The notes under the pieces: generated by a model
What the model saw: only the letters and a program-made list of their open reading frames with translations
Databases searched by the model: none
What the model was told of the DNA's origin: nothing
In this document: piece after piece, positions 1 to 7,189 of the stretch
Position numbering within the stretch: the stretch's first letter is position 1
How the letters are laid out: each line of letters starts with the position of its first letter
From: UBA8522 sp035528895
Lineage (GTDB): Bacteria; Acidobacteriota; Aminicenantia; Aminicenantales; UBA8522
Length of the DNA stretch: 12,778 bases
Assembly: GCA_035528895.1 (NCBI GenBank)
Contig: DATKXS010000070.1
Span: forward strand, 1-12,778
Direction: 5' to 3'
Translations under genes and position numbers: made by a program

Positions 1-1
1 A

Positions 2-154
2 ATTCTCGATGATGCCTGGGGTGATGAAGTCATCGTAGCTCACCGGACCATCGACCCCCACATCGTCCATCTGAGGAAGAAAATCGAGGACGACCCGGCC
101 CGTCCCGTTCACATCCTCAGCGTCAGGGGTGTCGGATACAGGTTCGAGGAATGA
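2..154 (+). CDS. Response regulator, OmpR/PhoB-type winged-helix C-terminus (partial, 5' end outside window)
   Basis: The frame is open from the window edge to a TGA at 152-154 and gives 50 residues. They read as the end of an OmpR/PhoB DNA-binding domain: an acidic/Trp segment (DDAWGD), the recognition-helix region VAHRTIDPHIVHLRKKI, then the C-terminal hairpin VRGVGYRFEE. The string RTID-HI--LRKKIE...I-SVRGVGYRF is diagnostic of this family. The receiver domain lies outside the window, so phosphorylation residues cannot be checked. In this family the protein binds direct repeats in promoters as a phosphorylated dimer. A second ORF with its own Shine-Dalgarno (GAGGG, 153-157) begins 10 bases after the stop, where a sensor kinase would be expected. 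Family assignment is strong; target genes are unknown. Confidence 0.9.
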   Translation: MLDDAWGDEVIVAHRTIDPHIVHLRKKIEDDPARPVHILSVRGVGYRFEE

Positions 155-164
155 GGGCGCGGCC

Positions 165-236
165 ATGAAAGCTCACTGGAATCGCAACGCAAGCTTAACC
201 ACGGCGCTCAAGAAATGGCTTATATTATCCCTGTGA
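165..236 (+). pseudogene. 23-codon ORF: truncated kinase-like N-terminus or leader peptide
   Basis: ATG at 165 is preceded at 7 nt by GAGGG (153-157), which overlaps the response-regulator stop. The peptide begins MKAHWNRNAS and ends in a short hydrophobic stretch (LKKWLILSL) before TGA at 234-236. A basic start running into a membrane segment, directly after a response regulator, is how many sensor histidine kinase genes begin. I therefore read it as the surviving first codons of a lost kinase. The alternative is a functional leader peptide: its stop codon lies in the 5' arm of the hairpin at 228-250, which covers the ribosome binding site of the next gene. No kinase-like continuation is visible in the other forward frames after 236, so a simple frameshift is unlikely. 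Confidence 0.4.
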
Positions 237-250
237 CATCACCACAGGGA
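228..250 (+). promoter_or_regulatory. 8-bp perfect inverted repeat overlapping the SD of the 260-2416 gene
   Basis: TCCCTGTG (228-235) and CACAGGGA (243-250) are perfect reverse complements around a 7-nt loop. The right arm contains the first half of the Shine-Dalgarno GGGAGG (247-252) for the ATG at 260. As RNA it would hide the ribosome binding site. As DNA it would be a symmetric operator just downstream of a TATATTAT stretch (221-228) that could act as a -10 element. No good -35 is seen at the right distance, so any promoter here may need an activator. The symmetry is seen directly; the function is inferred. Confidence 0.5.
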
Positions 251-259
251 GGTATGGAA

Positions 260-2416
260 ATGAATAGGAAAAAAGTTTTCATGGGAGTCATTGGGCTGGC
301 CGTGGCATTCTTGGTCAGCGTGTTGGCCGCCAATAATGTTTCGCCCGGTCTCTCCCAGCAATCGGCCGAAGATCTCTACCAGGCCGCCCTCTTAAAGAAA
401 GAGGCGGAGGGGGATCTGAACGGAGCCATCAAGCTCTTCCAGGGCATCATCGTGAAGTTTCCCGACAGAAGGGACATCGCGGCCAAGGCCCAGCTTCAGA
501 TCGGCGTCTGCCACGAAAAATTGGGCACAAAAGAGGCGGAAAAGGCCTTTCAGAAAGTAATCGACAATTATCCGGAGCAATCGGAAGCGGTCAAGGAAGC
601 CAAAGAAAAACTCTCCCTTCTCCTTAAAGCCCAGGCTCTTGTTAAAACGGGAGATTCTGAATTCAAACTCCGCCAGGTCTGGACCGGGCCCCTAGTGGAT
701 ACCTGTGGAGCTGTCTCTCTTGACGGCCGGTATCTCTCTTTTGTAGATTGGGAGACGGGTGACTTGGCTATCAGGGAGCTTGCCACTGGGACAAACCGCC
801 GATTGACCGACAAGGGGTCCTGGATACAATCCCAAGAGTTTGCCCTTTTTTCAAAATGGTCTCGTGACGGTAAATACATCCTTTATCAGTGGGTCAATGA
901 GAAGTTGTTCTATGATTTAAGAATAGTGAGCATTGATATCCCAAAGCCGCGGATTCTGTACTCAAATTTCGATGATTACGTTCATCCTTTTGACTGGTCT
1001 CCTGACGGCAAAAATGTACTCGTTGGCATCAGTTCAAAAGAAACACCCTGGCGAATAGGATTGTTATCCATTGAAGATGGGTCCTTCCGCATCCTAAAGA
1101 GCGGTGACAAGGATTTTACGGCTGGTTCTCCGCCCGTCTTTACCTTCTCTCCAGATGGAAAATATATTGCCTTTAGCTTTCCGCAAGACGAAGATACACG
1201 AAATCGCGATATTTACCTTATGTCGGTTGATAATAAGGAAGAGACTTCTTTAATTATTCACCCCATGAATGATTCGCTGCTCGGTTGGACTCCTGATGGG
1301 AAATGGATTCTATTTGCGAGTGACCGGACAGGGTCTACGGATGCTTGGATTGTCCGCGTGGATAAAGGAAAGGCCGTCCACGCTCCGGAAATCGTCAAGA
1401 AAGATCTGGGCCAGGTCGAACCGCTGGGTTTTGCCCTCGATGGTTCTTTCTACTACGGTGTTTCAAACCAAATGAAAGATATTTACTCAATGGATATAGA
1501 TCCAGGTTCAGGGAAAATCCTGTCCCCACCGAAAAAGGCGACTCTGCGGTATGAAGGGTCTAACCAGTCTCCTGCCTACTCAGAAGATGGCAAATATCTG
1601 GCCTATATTTCCACAAGAGGTTATGGGCCCCTGCGCCGCAATGTCCTATGTATCCATGATGTCCAAACGGGCGAGGAAAGAGAGCTCAATCCAGAACAAA
1701 TAACCTTCAACTATCCCCGTTGGTCACCAGATGGCCGATTTATTTCCGTGGAAGGATATGCTAAAGACCGCCGCGAGAGTATTTACAAGGTCGATGTCCA
1801 AACAGGAGCCGTTGATCCTATCGTCCAAGCTGAACCCGGAATAGTGATCTACTCGCACAGATGGTCGAAAGATGGAAAATCCATTTTCTATACACGCAGC
1901 GCGCCGGATGATAAACGTGTGAATAGATACAGAAGTTCGCAAATTTTTATCCGCGACATCGCCAGCGGTCAAGAAAAAATTCTATCCGGATCTCCTTCTG
2001 ATGCAAAAGATATCGACATTTCTCCGGACGGACGGTGGCTGGTCCTTCTGAATCGAGATGATCAAAGAGAGCTGAGGGTTATCCCCACCTCGGGCGGAGA
2101 CCCACGGGCTCTTTATTCCTTTGAGAACCGATTGAATGTGATCATTTCGCCGGCTTGGATCGCCGGGGGCAAATATATCCTTTTTTATCAGTTAAGACCT
2201 GATTCTATGGGAGCGGATACAACGTGCGAGCTGATGCGGATTTCCGCAGAGGGGGGTGAGCCACAGAGGTTAGGACTGGAGATGAAAGATTTTCGCCATT
2301 TCAGCGTCCATCCAGACGGACAGAATATCGTCTTCCATTCAACGGGATCAGAAATAAAATGGGGTGCAATCTGGGTCATGGAGAATTTCCTGCCCGCGGA
2401 CAAGGCGAAAAAGTAG
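260..2416 (+). CDS. Exported TPR / PD40 (TolB-like) beta-propeller protein
   Basis: This is a 718-residue protein from ATG 260, chosen because GGGAGG (247-252) lies 7 nt upstream; the ATG at 254 is too close to it. Residues 1-25 form a basic start plus hydrophobic helix (MNRKKVFMGVIGLAVAFL...), a signal peptide or anchor. Residues about 34-125 are TPR-like helical pairs (DLNGAIKLFQGIIVKFP, EKAFQKVIDNYP). From about 135 to the end there are at least nine PD40 repeats with the W/FSPDGK-yI-f core, for example WSRDGKYILY, WSPDGKNVLV, FSPDGKYIAF, WTPDGKWILF, YSEDGKYLAY, WSPDGRFISV and WSKDGKSIFY. Such propellers form the TolB fold and bind proteins or peptides; no catalytic C-terminal domain (such as a peptidase) is fused. 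The role is probably envelope scaffolding or ligand binding. By eye the propeller part is more AT-rich than the TPR part. Confidence 0.85.
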   Translation: MNRKKVFMGVIGLAVAFLVSVLAANNVSPGLSQQSAEDLYQAALLKKEAEGDLNGAIKLFQGIIVKFPDRRDIAAKAQLQIGVCHEKLGTKEAEKAFQKVIDNYPEQSEAVKEAKEKLSLLLKAQALVKTGDSEFKLRQVWTGPLVDTCGAVSLDGRYLSFVDWETGDLAIRELATGTNRRLTDKGSWIQSQEFALFSKWSRDGKYILYQWVNEKLFYDLRIVSIDIPKPRILYSNFDDYVHPFDWSPDGKNVLVGISSKETPWRIGLLSIEDGSFRILKSGDKDFTAGSPPVFTFSPDGKYIAFSFPQDEDTRNRDIYLMSVDNKEETSLIIHPMNDSLLGWTPDGKWILFASDRTGSTDAWIVRVDKGKAVHAPEIVKKDLGQVEPLGFALDGSFYYGVSNQMKDIYSMDIDPGSGKILSPPKKATLRYEGSNQSPAYSEDGKYLAYISTRGYGPLRRNVLCIHDVQTGEERELNPEQITFNYPRWSPDGRFISVEGYAKDRRESIYKVDVQTGAVDPIVQAEPGIVIYSHRWSKDGKSIFYTRSAPDDKRVNRYRSSQIFIRDIASGQEKILSGSPSDAKDIDISPDGRWLVLLNRDDQRELRVIPTSGGDPRALYSFENRLNVIISPAWIAGGKYILFYQLRPDSMGADTTCELMRISAEGGEPQRLGLEMKDFRHFSVHPDGQNIVFHSTGSEIKWGAIWVMENFLPADKAKK

Positions 2417-2440
2417 GCGCTGCCGCCGGTAAATGAAGAC

Positions 2441-2469
2441 TTGACAATTTTAAAGTGTTAGTTTAATAT
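2441..2469 (+). promoter_or_regulatory. Near-consensus sigma-70 promoter for the DUF4143 ATPase
   Basis: TTGACA at 2441-2446, a 17-nt spacer, then TAATAT at 2464-2469. A start point about 7 nt downstream falls on 2475-2477, which coincides with the GTG start codon at 2476. The transcript would therefore be leaderless or nearly so. No Shine-Dalgarno sequence is seen upstream of the GTG, which agrees with this. Confidence 0.7.
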
Positions 2470-2475
2470 TGTCAT

Positions 2476-3648
2476 GTGCGTTACATCCCCCGCTCCCTGA
2501 CAAAGCCACTCCGGGAGGCGGCAGACGCTTTCCCCGCCCTCATATTGACCGGCCCGAGGCGCTCCGGCAAAACGACCCTCCTCTGTCGCTGTTTCGCTGA
2601 AGCCTCATACCATCTGCTGGAGGATCCGGATACTATTGCCCGGATTCGAAGCGACCCTCGCTCTTTCCTTGACTCGGTGCGGCTGCCCGCTATCCTTGAC
2701 GAAATTCAACACACGCCCGAAATCCTGAACTATATCCGCGCCCGGATTGACCTGTCCGGAAAGAAAGGAAGGGGCTGGTATCTGACCGGATCCCAGGAAT
2801 CTGTCCTGATGAAGGGCGTTACAGAATCCATGGCCGGCCGGGCTGCCGTTTTCCATCTCCTTCCCTTGTCGCTGACTGAATCTCCCCGGGTCTCCCTGGC
2901 TCGGGGTGGATTTCCTGAAGTCGTGGCGCGGCCAAAGGCGTCGGAGGTCTGGTTCCGCTCCTATATCCAAACGTATCTGGAGCGCGATGTCCGTTCCCTC
3001 ACTGCGATTCGCGACCTGGCCACTTTCCGAAGGTTTCTTTCGCTGGTCGCCAGCCGAGTCGGCCAAGTCCTCAACCGGAGTGACCTGGCCGCCCCTCTCG
3101 GGGTTTCGGTCCCCACGATTTCCGAATGGCTCAACATCCTCGAGGCCACTCATCTGATCCTTCTCGTCCCGCCCTATTTCGAAAATTTCGGGAAGCGCCT
3201 GATCAAATCCCCCAAGCTTTACTTCGCCGACACCGGCTTGGCCGCTCATCTGCTCGGGCTTGAGACTGAAGCACGCCTGGCCAAGTCGACATTTCATGGG
3301 CCGCTGTTCGAAAGCTTCGTCGCGTCCGAGATCGTCAAGACCCAGGTCCACGCCGGGAAGAGACAGGAGATCTATTTTTTCCGGGACCGCCAAGGCCTCG
3401 AGGTCGATTTTCTTGTTCCGGCAGGCGGTCGCCGCTTGTTCCTCGTTGAGGCGAAAGCGACCCGGACCGTCCGTCCGCAAGCGGCCGAGGCGCTGGACCG
3501 CCTGAAAAAAGCTATTTCAGGCTATACTGTCGACGGCATTATGGTCCATCTGCCGATTCGATCCGGGGCCTCCTTCGCTGCCTTGCGTCCGGGGATCCGG
3601 GCGATGATCCTTCCGGACCTCTGCCGCCTGATCCGGGCGCAAAAATAG
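2476..3648 (+). CDS. AAA+ ATPase with DUF4143 C-terminal domain
   Basis: 390 residues from GTG 2476; the opening MRYIPRSL is the usual start of this family, and no later start keeps the P-loop. Walker A is GPRRSGKTT (residues 26-34), Walker B is AILDEIQ (72-78), a sensor-like TGSQ is at 104-107, and the conserved AGR and GGFPE motifs are at 120-122 and 144-148. A winged-helix-like middle (about 180-235) is followed by the C-terminal DUF4143 region with VDFLV near 310 and VEAK at 324-327, which resembles a PD-(D/E)xK nuclease core. The segment between AGR and GGFPE is short for the family, perhaps a small natural deletion. These stand-alone ATPases are widespread, often multicopy and horizontally moved; their substrate is not established. 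The 3' end is duplicated at 8361-8545. Confidence 0.9.
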   Translation: MRYIPRSLTKPLREAADAFPALILTGPRRSGKTTLLCRCFAEASYHLLEDPDTIARIRSDPRSFLDSVRLPAILDEIQHTPEILNYIRARIDLSGKKGRGWYLTGSQESVLMKGVTESMAGRAAVFHLLPLSLTESPRVSLARGGFPEVVARPKASEVWFRSYIQTYLERDVRSLTAIRDLATFRRFLSLVASRVGQVLNRSDLAAPLGVSVPTISEWLNILEATHLILLVPPYFENFGKRLIKSPKLYFADTGLAAHLLGLETEARLAKSTFHGPLFESFVASEIVKTQVHAGKRQEIYFFRDRQGLEVDFLVPAGGRRLFLVEAKATRTVRPQAAEALDRLKKAISGYTVDGIMVHLPIRSGASFAALRPGIRAMILPDLCRLIRAQK

Positions 3649-3689
3649 CCCCAGCCGGCGCAGCTAAAAAAAAGCTTCTTATCCTTCAG
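3506..3689 (+). repeat. Direct repeat copy 1: 3' end of the DUF4143 gene plus 41-nt tail
   Basis: These 184 bp cover the last 46 sense codons of the ATPase, its stop (3646-3648) and 41 nt beyond, ending at TTATCCTTCAG. They recur at 8361-8545 on the same strand. From 3542 to 3672 the copies are identical; four differences cluster at 3536-3541 and one extra base occurs after the A-tract in copy 2. A 7-bp inverted repeat (CCTGAAA 3501-3507 / TTTCAGG 3515-3521) straddles the left end. The right end is where the glycosidase-like fragment begins. Confidence 0.95.
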
Positions 3690-4017
3690 GAAGTGGGTCG
3701 ATTTCTACAAGAAATACCGGGAGATCCTCGACTCCGACATCATTCACCTGCGCCGGCCGGATGGGACTGATATCGACGGCATCCTGCACGTCAACCCTAA
3801 GACGAGACCGAGGAGCCTGGCCGTTTTTTACAATCCCACAGACCGGATGGTCGAAAAGACGGTCGAATTGCCGCTTTACTATACCGGGCTGACAGATGTG
3901 GCCTTGGTCCGTGAACAGGAAGGTCAAGCCCTATCCTATCGGCTTGACCGAGGCTATGAGGTCGGCCTTCCCGTCCGGGTCGGCGCCCGCAGCCTGACCT
4001 GGTTCGTCATCGAATAA
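3685..4017 (+). pseudogene. C-terminal remnant of a large secreted glycosidase-like protein
   Basis: An open frame of 110 codons ends at TAA 4015-4017 and has no start codon or ribosome binding site at its left end. Upstream it runs in the same frame straight back to the ATPase stop codon. The translation (RKWVDFYKKYREILDSDIIH, then DGILHVNP, FYNPTDR, LPLYYTGLTD, and the ending LTWFVIE) resembles, from memory, the C-terminal beta-sandwich end of large secreted glycoside hydrolases of the alpha-galactosidase-like type. No 5' part of such a gene exists elsewhere in the window; the DNA left of the ATPase promoter is the end of another gene. It was probably cut off when the ATPase cassette arrived or by a deletion. 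The exact family is uncertain. Confidence 0.6.
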
Positions 4018-4086
4018 GCGATTCGCCGGTCTCCAGGGTGTTTCCCTTTTCCCGAAAAAAACATTAAAACATAATCATTGAGTTTG

Positions 4087-4113
4087 CCAACCTTGAGACC
4101 ACCTGGTCCGTCT
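4087..4113 (+). promoter_or_regulatory. Candidate ECF-sigma-type (autoregulatory) promoter
   Basis: CCAACC at 4087-4092 (with CCAACCTT continuing), a 16-nt spacer, then CGTCT at 4109-4113. Many ECF sigma factors use an AAC-containing -35 and a CGTC-like -10 at 16-17 nt spacing and commonly control their own gene. A start near 4119 would give a leader of about 20 nt before the TTG at 4140. The match is by eye, and only one such site was noticed in the window. Confidence 0.45.
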
Positions 4114-4139
4114 TAAGGGTGTGAAAGCGGAGAGACTTG

Positions 4140-4736
4140 TTGACGGAAGAGAAAGAGCTCATCGACCGGCTCTCCAGGGGCGACATAGCCGCCTTCCGGG
4201 AACTGGTCGAAACCTACAAGAAAAAGATGTACTACTTCGTTCTGGACATGGTGGGCGATCCGGCCGACGCCGAGGACGTCTCCCAGGTGGTTTTTTTGAA
4301 GGCGTTTCGCTCGTTCAAGACGTTCAAACGGGATGCCAAGCTCGGTTCCTGGCTTTACCGCATCGCCTACAACGCCTCGATCGACCATCTGCGCCGCCGC
4401 TCCCTCGCGCCACAAGCGGTCGAAGATACCATTCTCGACGCCTCGAGCGGAGGCTTCAGCGATTCTCCGTCTTCCCAGAACCCGGCCCAAGCGGCCGAAA
4501 ACAGCCTCCTCCAGGCCCGCATCGAAAAAGCCCTCGAGAAGGTCTCCTCCCAGGAGAGGGCGGTTTTTCTTCTCCGCCACTACAACGAACTGATGCTCAA
4601 CGAGATCGCCGAAACTATGCAGATATCGATCGGGTCGGTCAAAAGCTACCTTTTCCGTTGTATCCGCAAACTCCAGAAGGAACTGGATATTCCTCGAACA
4701 CCGGCACCCCGAGAGGTTAACAATGAAAGCCTGTAA
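4140..4736 (+). CDS. RNA polymerase sigma factor, ECF subfamily
   Basis: 198 residues. Two adjacent TTG codons (4137, 4140) are possible starts; I prefer 4140 because GGAGAG (4129-4134) lies 5 nt upstream of it and only 2 nt from the other. Region 2 spans about residues 17-88, with DPADAEDVSQVVFLKAFRSF matching the core-binding and -10-recognition helices and W71-LYRIAYNASIDHLRRR the basic end. A Ser/Pro/Gln-rich linker (about 90-122) leads to region 4 (about 125-182), with SSQERAVFLLRHYNELMLNEIAETM and the recognition helix SIGSVKSYLFRCIRKLQ. It would direct RNA polymerase to its own regulon. Its stop overlaps the start of the anti-sigma gene by 14 nt, so the pair is translationally coupled. 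Confidence 0.95.
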   Translation: MTEEKELIDRLSRGDIAAFRELVETYKKKMYYFVLDMVGDPADAEDVSQVVFLKAFRSFKTFKRDAKLGSWLYRIAYNASIDHLRRRSLAPQAVEDTILDASSGGFSDSPSSQNPAQAAENSLLQARIEKALEKVSSQERAVFLLRHYNELMLNEIAETMQISIGSVKSYLFRCIRKLQKELDIPRTPAPREVNNESL

Positions 4737-5565
4737 AAAGTGCCGTGGCCTTCTCGTCCAGGCTCACTACGGTGAGTTGGAATCCAAGGACAAGATATTC
4801 TTCGAAAACCACCTGGCATCCTGCCCTGCCTGTGCCGCCGAGTTCAAGGCCGTGACGGGGACGCTGAAAACTATGGACCGGAAGGCTCGTCCCGAGCCCG
4901 GTCAGGAATTCTGGGAAGGGTATTGGGACAGACTCAGCCGGCGCATGGAAAAAGAAGACGCCGCAATGGAGACCTCCCCCCCATCCGCGGGAAAGCGGCT
5001 TGGCCGCATTTTCGGCCTGTCACCGCGCTGGGTCTTCCAGGCGGCCGCGGCCCTCGTCCTGGTCGTCCTCGGGGTCTTCATCGGCCGGACGATTTCCCCT
5101 CCCCATCAGACTCCTGTTGACGTTGCGCAGCAAACCGCCCCCTTGGGACCCGGGGAGAGCGACCCCGTACTCCGCGCCCGGGATTACATCGACCGCTCCA
5201 AGCCCGTGCTGCTGGCTCTCGTCAACTATGATCCCGCTTCTGAGGACTCTTACGCCCTGGACCTGCCGCTTCAGAAGCGGATTTCTCAGGAGTTGGTCTC
5301 TCGGGCCGGCGCGCTCAAATCCGACTTGAAGGAACCCGCTCAGCGCCGCCTCCGCGAGCTCGTCACCGATCTCGAGACCGTTCTTCTCCAGATCGCCAAC
5401 CTCGAGACCGAGAATGACCTCGAGGCCGTGGAGTTTGTCAAGCAGGGAGTGGAAAACGGCGGCCTCCTTCTCAAGATCAACCTGAGCGAGATGAGCGGCG
5501 ATCTCTCCGGGACCGGCCGGGAGCAGGCTCCGGTAAAATCACCGTCTCAGAAAACGAAGATATGA
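4723..5565 (+). CDS. Membrane-bound anti-sigma factor with ZAS zinc motif
   Basis: 280 residues from ATG 4723, with GAGAGG at 4711-4716. The N-terminus carries a zf-HC2/ZAS signature: C4-x2-C7, then H30-x3-C34-x2-C37 (HLASCPAC). This module in other bacteria binds and sequesters the cognate ECF sigma factor. One membrane helix is seen at about 103-124 (WVFQAAAALVLVVLGVFIG). The remaining 150 residues, rich in Leu, Glu and Arg, look alpha-helical and partly coiled-coil (RDYIDRSKPVLLALVN, RLRELVTDLETVLLQIANLE); with the zinc finger inside, they should face the periplasm. No known sensor fold is recognised there. The signal is unknown; the neighbouring exported HEAT proteins are candidate partners. 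Confidence 0.88.
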   Translation: MKACKKCRGLLVQAHYGELESKDKIFFENHLASCPACAAEFKAVTGTLKTMDRKARPEPGQEFWEGYWDRLSRRMEKEDAAMETSPPSAGKRLGRIFGLSPRWVFQAAAALVLVVLGVFIGRTISPPHQTPVDVAQQTAPLGPGESDPVLRARDYIDRSKPVLLALVNYDPASEDSYALDLPLQKRISQELVSRAGALKSDLKEPAQRRLRELVTDLETVLLQIANLETENDLEAVEFVKQGVENGGLLLKINLSEMSGDLSGTGREQAPVKSPSQKTKI

Positions 5566-5581
5566 ACAAAGGAGAACAACT

Positions 5582-7186
5582 ATGAATAAAATGAAACGCC
5601 TGACTTCCATTGGGATGGCCCTCTTTCTATTATTGGTAGTCGCGCCCCGGGCGGTCCCGGCGGACGAAACCCAGGAGAAGGACGCCGTCGCCTATAAGCA
5701 GGCCTATAACTTCATCCTGGAATCGAAATGGACCGAGGCGCTCAAAGCCATGGAGGGAGTCGTCAAGGACTTCCCTAAGAGCGCCTGGATGGACGATGCC
5801 CGCTTCTGGCAATGCTATTCCCGCGAGAAGCTCGGTCAAGCCCTCGAAAACGTCTTCAAATGCTATCAAGAGTTCATCAACGCCTACCCGGAAAGCGAGT
5901 GGGCGGACGATGCCCGGGCCAACATGGTCCGCTTGGGCGGTGAACTCAGCAAGCGGGGGAAACCGGAGTACGACGCCAAGATCCGGGCGCTGGAAGAAAA
6001 TCAGGAATCCGACGTCAGGCTGGCCGCCCTCTATGCCCTCCAGGAAATAGGAGACCCGGACTCCCTCAAGACCATCATCGACCTCTATGACAAGACCAAG
6101 AACAGCCAGCTCAAAAGCCGCATCCTCTTCATGCTCCAGGATTTCAAATCCCAAGAAGCCATCGCCAAGCTCAAGGAGATCGCCCTCAATGACTCGGACG
6201 CCCAGGCCCGCAGGTACGCGCTCATCGCCATGGCTCAAAGCCGTGATCCGGAAGCCATCGCCCTGCTCATGGAGGTGGCCAAGTCCGGAAAAGACGAAGA
6301 GATGCGGAAAGCCGCTCTCGTATCCCTGATGGACTCGCAGGATCCGTCCGTTGCCTCTCTACTGATCGAGATAGCGCTCAGGGAGCCCAACGCCGAGATC
6401 GCCAGGATGGCGGTCCTGGGCCTTCAAAACGACGAAGGCCAGGAGGCCCGGTCGGCCCTCCTGCGTATCCTCAAAGAGTCCAAGAATCGGGAGATCAGGC
6501 AATCGGCCCTGATCAGCCTCAGTGACCGGGCCGAACCGGAAACCCTCCCCATTCTCCGCGAAGTCATCCTCAACGAACCGGACAAGGGCCTGGCCCGCCT
6601 GGCGCTCATCATGGCCGGCGACATCCAGGGACCGGAATCTCTAGCCCTGCTGAAGGCTGTCATGGAGACCAGCAAAGACGTCGACATCAAACAGCAGGCC
6701 CTTCTGGCGCTCGCCCAGCACGGCGGTGAGGGAGTGATGGACATCCTGCTCGATGCGGCCATCAACAACCCCGACGAAAGGCTGGCCGAGATGGCGGTCC
6801 TCGGGCTTCGCGAGTTTGAGGGCTCTCTTCCTACGGAAAAATTCCTCGAGCTGTTGAAGAAAACGAAATCGCGAAGAGTCAAGCAGGCCGTCCTGATCGC
6901 TTTAGCGGATGAAAAAGGCGCCGTTCCGTTGAGCGTATTGATCCAAATTTATAGGGAGGAGACGGACCCCGATATGAAAAGGATGATCCTCCACTCTCTC
7001 GGCGAGACAAAGAGCGATGAGGCCGTCCCCCTCCTCCTCGAAGCCGCCCTGGATAAGGACAACAGGACGGCCACCATGGCCGTGATGGTCCTCGGCCAGA
7101 TCGGAACGCCCAAGGCCAAGGCCGCGCTCCTCGAGATCATCGAGAAAAAAGACGCTGAAAAGGTCAAGAAAGACCTGCCGGAGTGA
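5582..7186 (+). CDS. Exported TPR-HEAT solenoid protein of the ECF operon
   Basis: 534 residues; AAAGGAG (5568-5574) precedes ATG 5582 by 7 nt, and the gene starts 16 nt after the anti-sigma stop. Residues 1-27 form a signal peptide ending AVPA. Residues about 35-125 contain TPR-like units (FILESKWTEALKAMEGVVKD, CYQEFINAYPESEWADDARA) of the type seen in BamD/YbgF-like proteins. From about 140 to the end there are roughly 12 HEAT-type helical pairs of 31-33 residues, seen as recurring ALxAL and AVLGL cores (ALIAMAQ, ALVSLMD, AVLGLQN, ALISLSD, ALLALAQ, AVLGLRE, AVMVLGQ). Odd and even repeats differ in sequence type. No catalytic motif is visible. It is likely a protein-binding scaffold in the envelope, probably tied to sensing or output of the sigma/anti-sigma pair. 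Confidence 0.88.
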   Translation: MNKMKRLTSIGMALFLLLVVAPRAVPADETQEKDAVAYKQAYNFILESKWTEALKAMEGVVKDFPKSAWMDDARFWQCYSREKLGQALENVFKCYQEFINAYPESEWADDARANMVRLGGELSKRGKPEYDAKIRALEENQESDVRLAALYALQEIGDPDSLKTIIDLYDKTKNSQLKSRILFMLQDFKSQEAIAKLKEIALNDSDAQARRYALIAMAQSRDPEAIALLMEVAKSGKDEEMRKAALVSLMDSQDPSVASLLIEIALREPNAEIARMAVLGLQNDEGQEARSALLRILKESKNREIRQSALISLSDRAEPETLPILREVILNEPDKGLARLALIMAGDIQGPESLALLKAVMETSKDVDIKQQALLALAQHGGEGVMDILLDAAINNPDERLAEMAVLGLREFEGSLPTEKFLELLKKTKSRRVKQAVLIALADEKGAVPLSVLIQIYREETDPDMKRMILHSLGETKSDEAVPLLLEAALDKDNRTATMAVMVLGQIGTPKAKAALLEIIEKKDAEKVKKDLPE

Positions 7187-7189
7187 ACG

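Noticed and set aside
2605..3480. Long 291-codon open frame on the minus strand inside the ATPase gene
   Set aside because: It is antisense to a protein with clear Walker motifs and has low-complexity, GC-driven composition. No domain is recognised.
4030..4045. 16-mer TCTCCAGGGTGTTTCC found again at 8690-8705
   Set aside because: One copy is intergenic and the other lies inside tldE coding sequence in ordinary conserved protein context. No flanking similarity extends it, so it is most likely chance.
4121..4720. 199-codon plus-strand frame overlapping the sigma gene
   Set aside because: The alternate frame encodes intact sigma regions 2 and 4; this one is Arg/Pro-rich noise typical of high-GC shadow frames.
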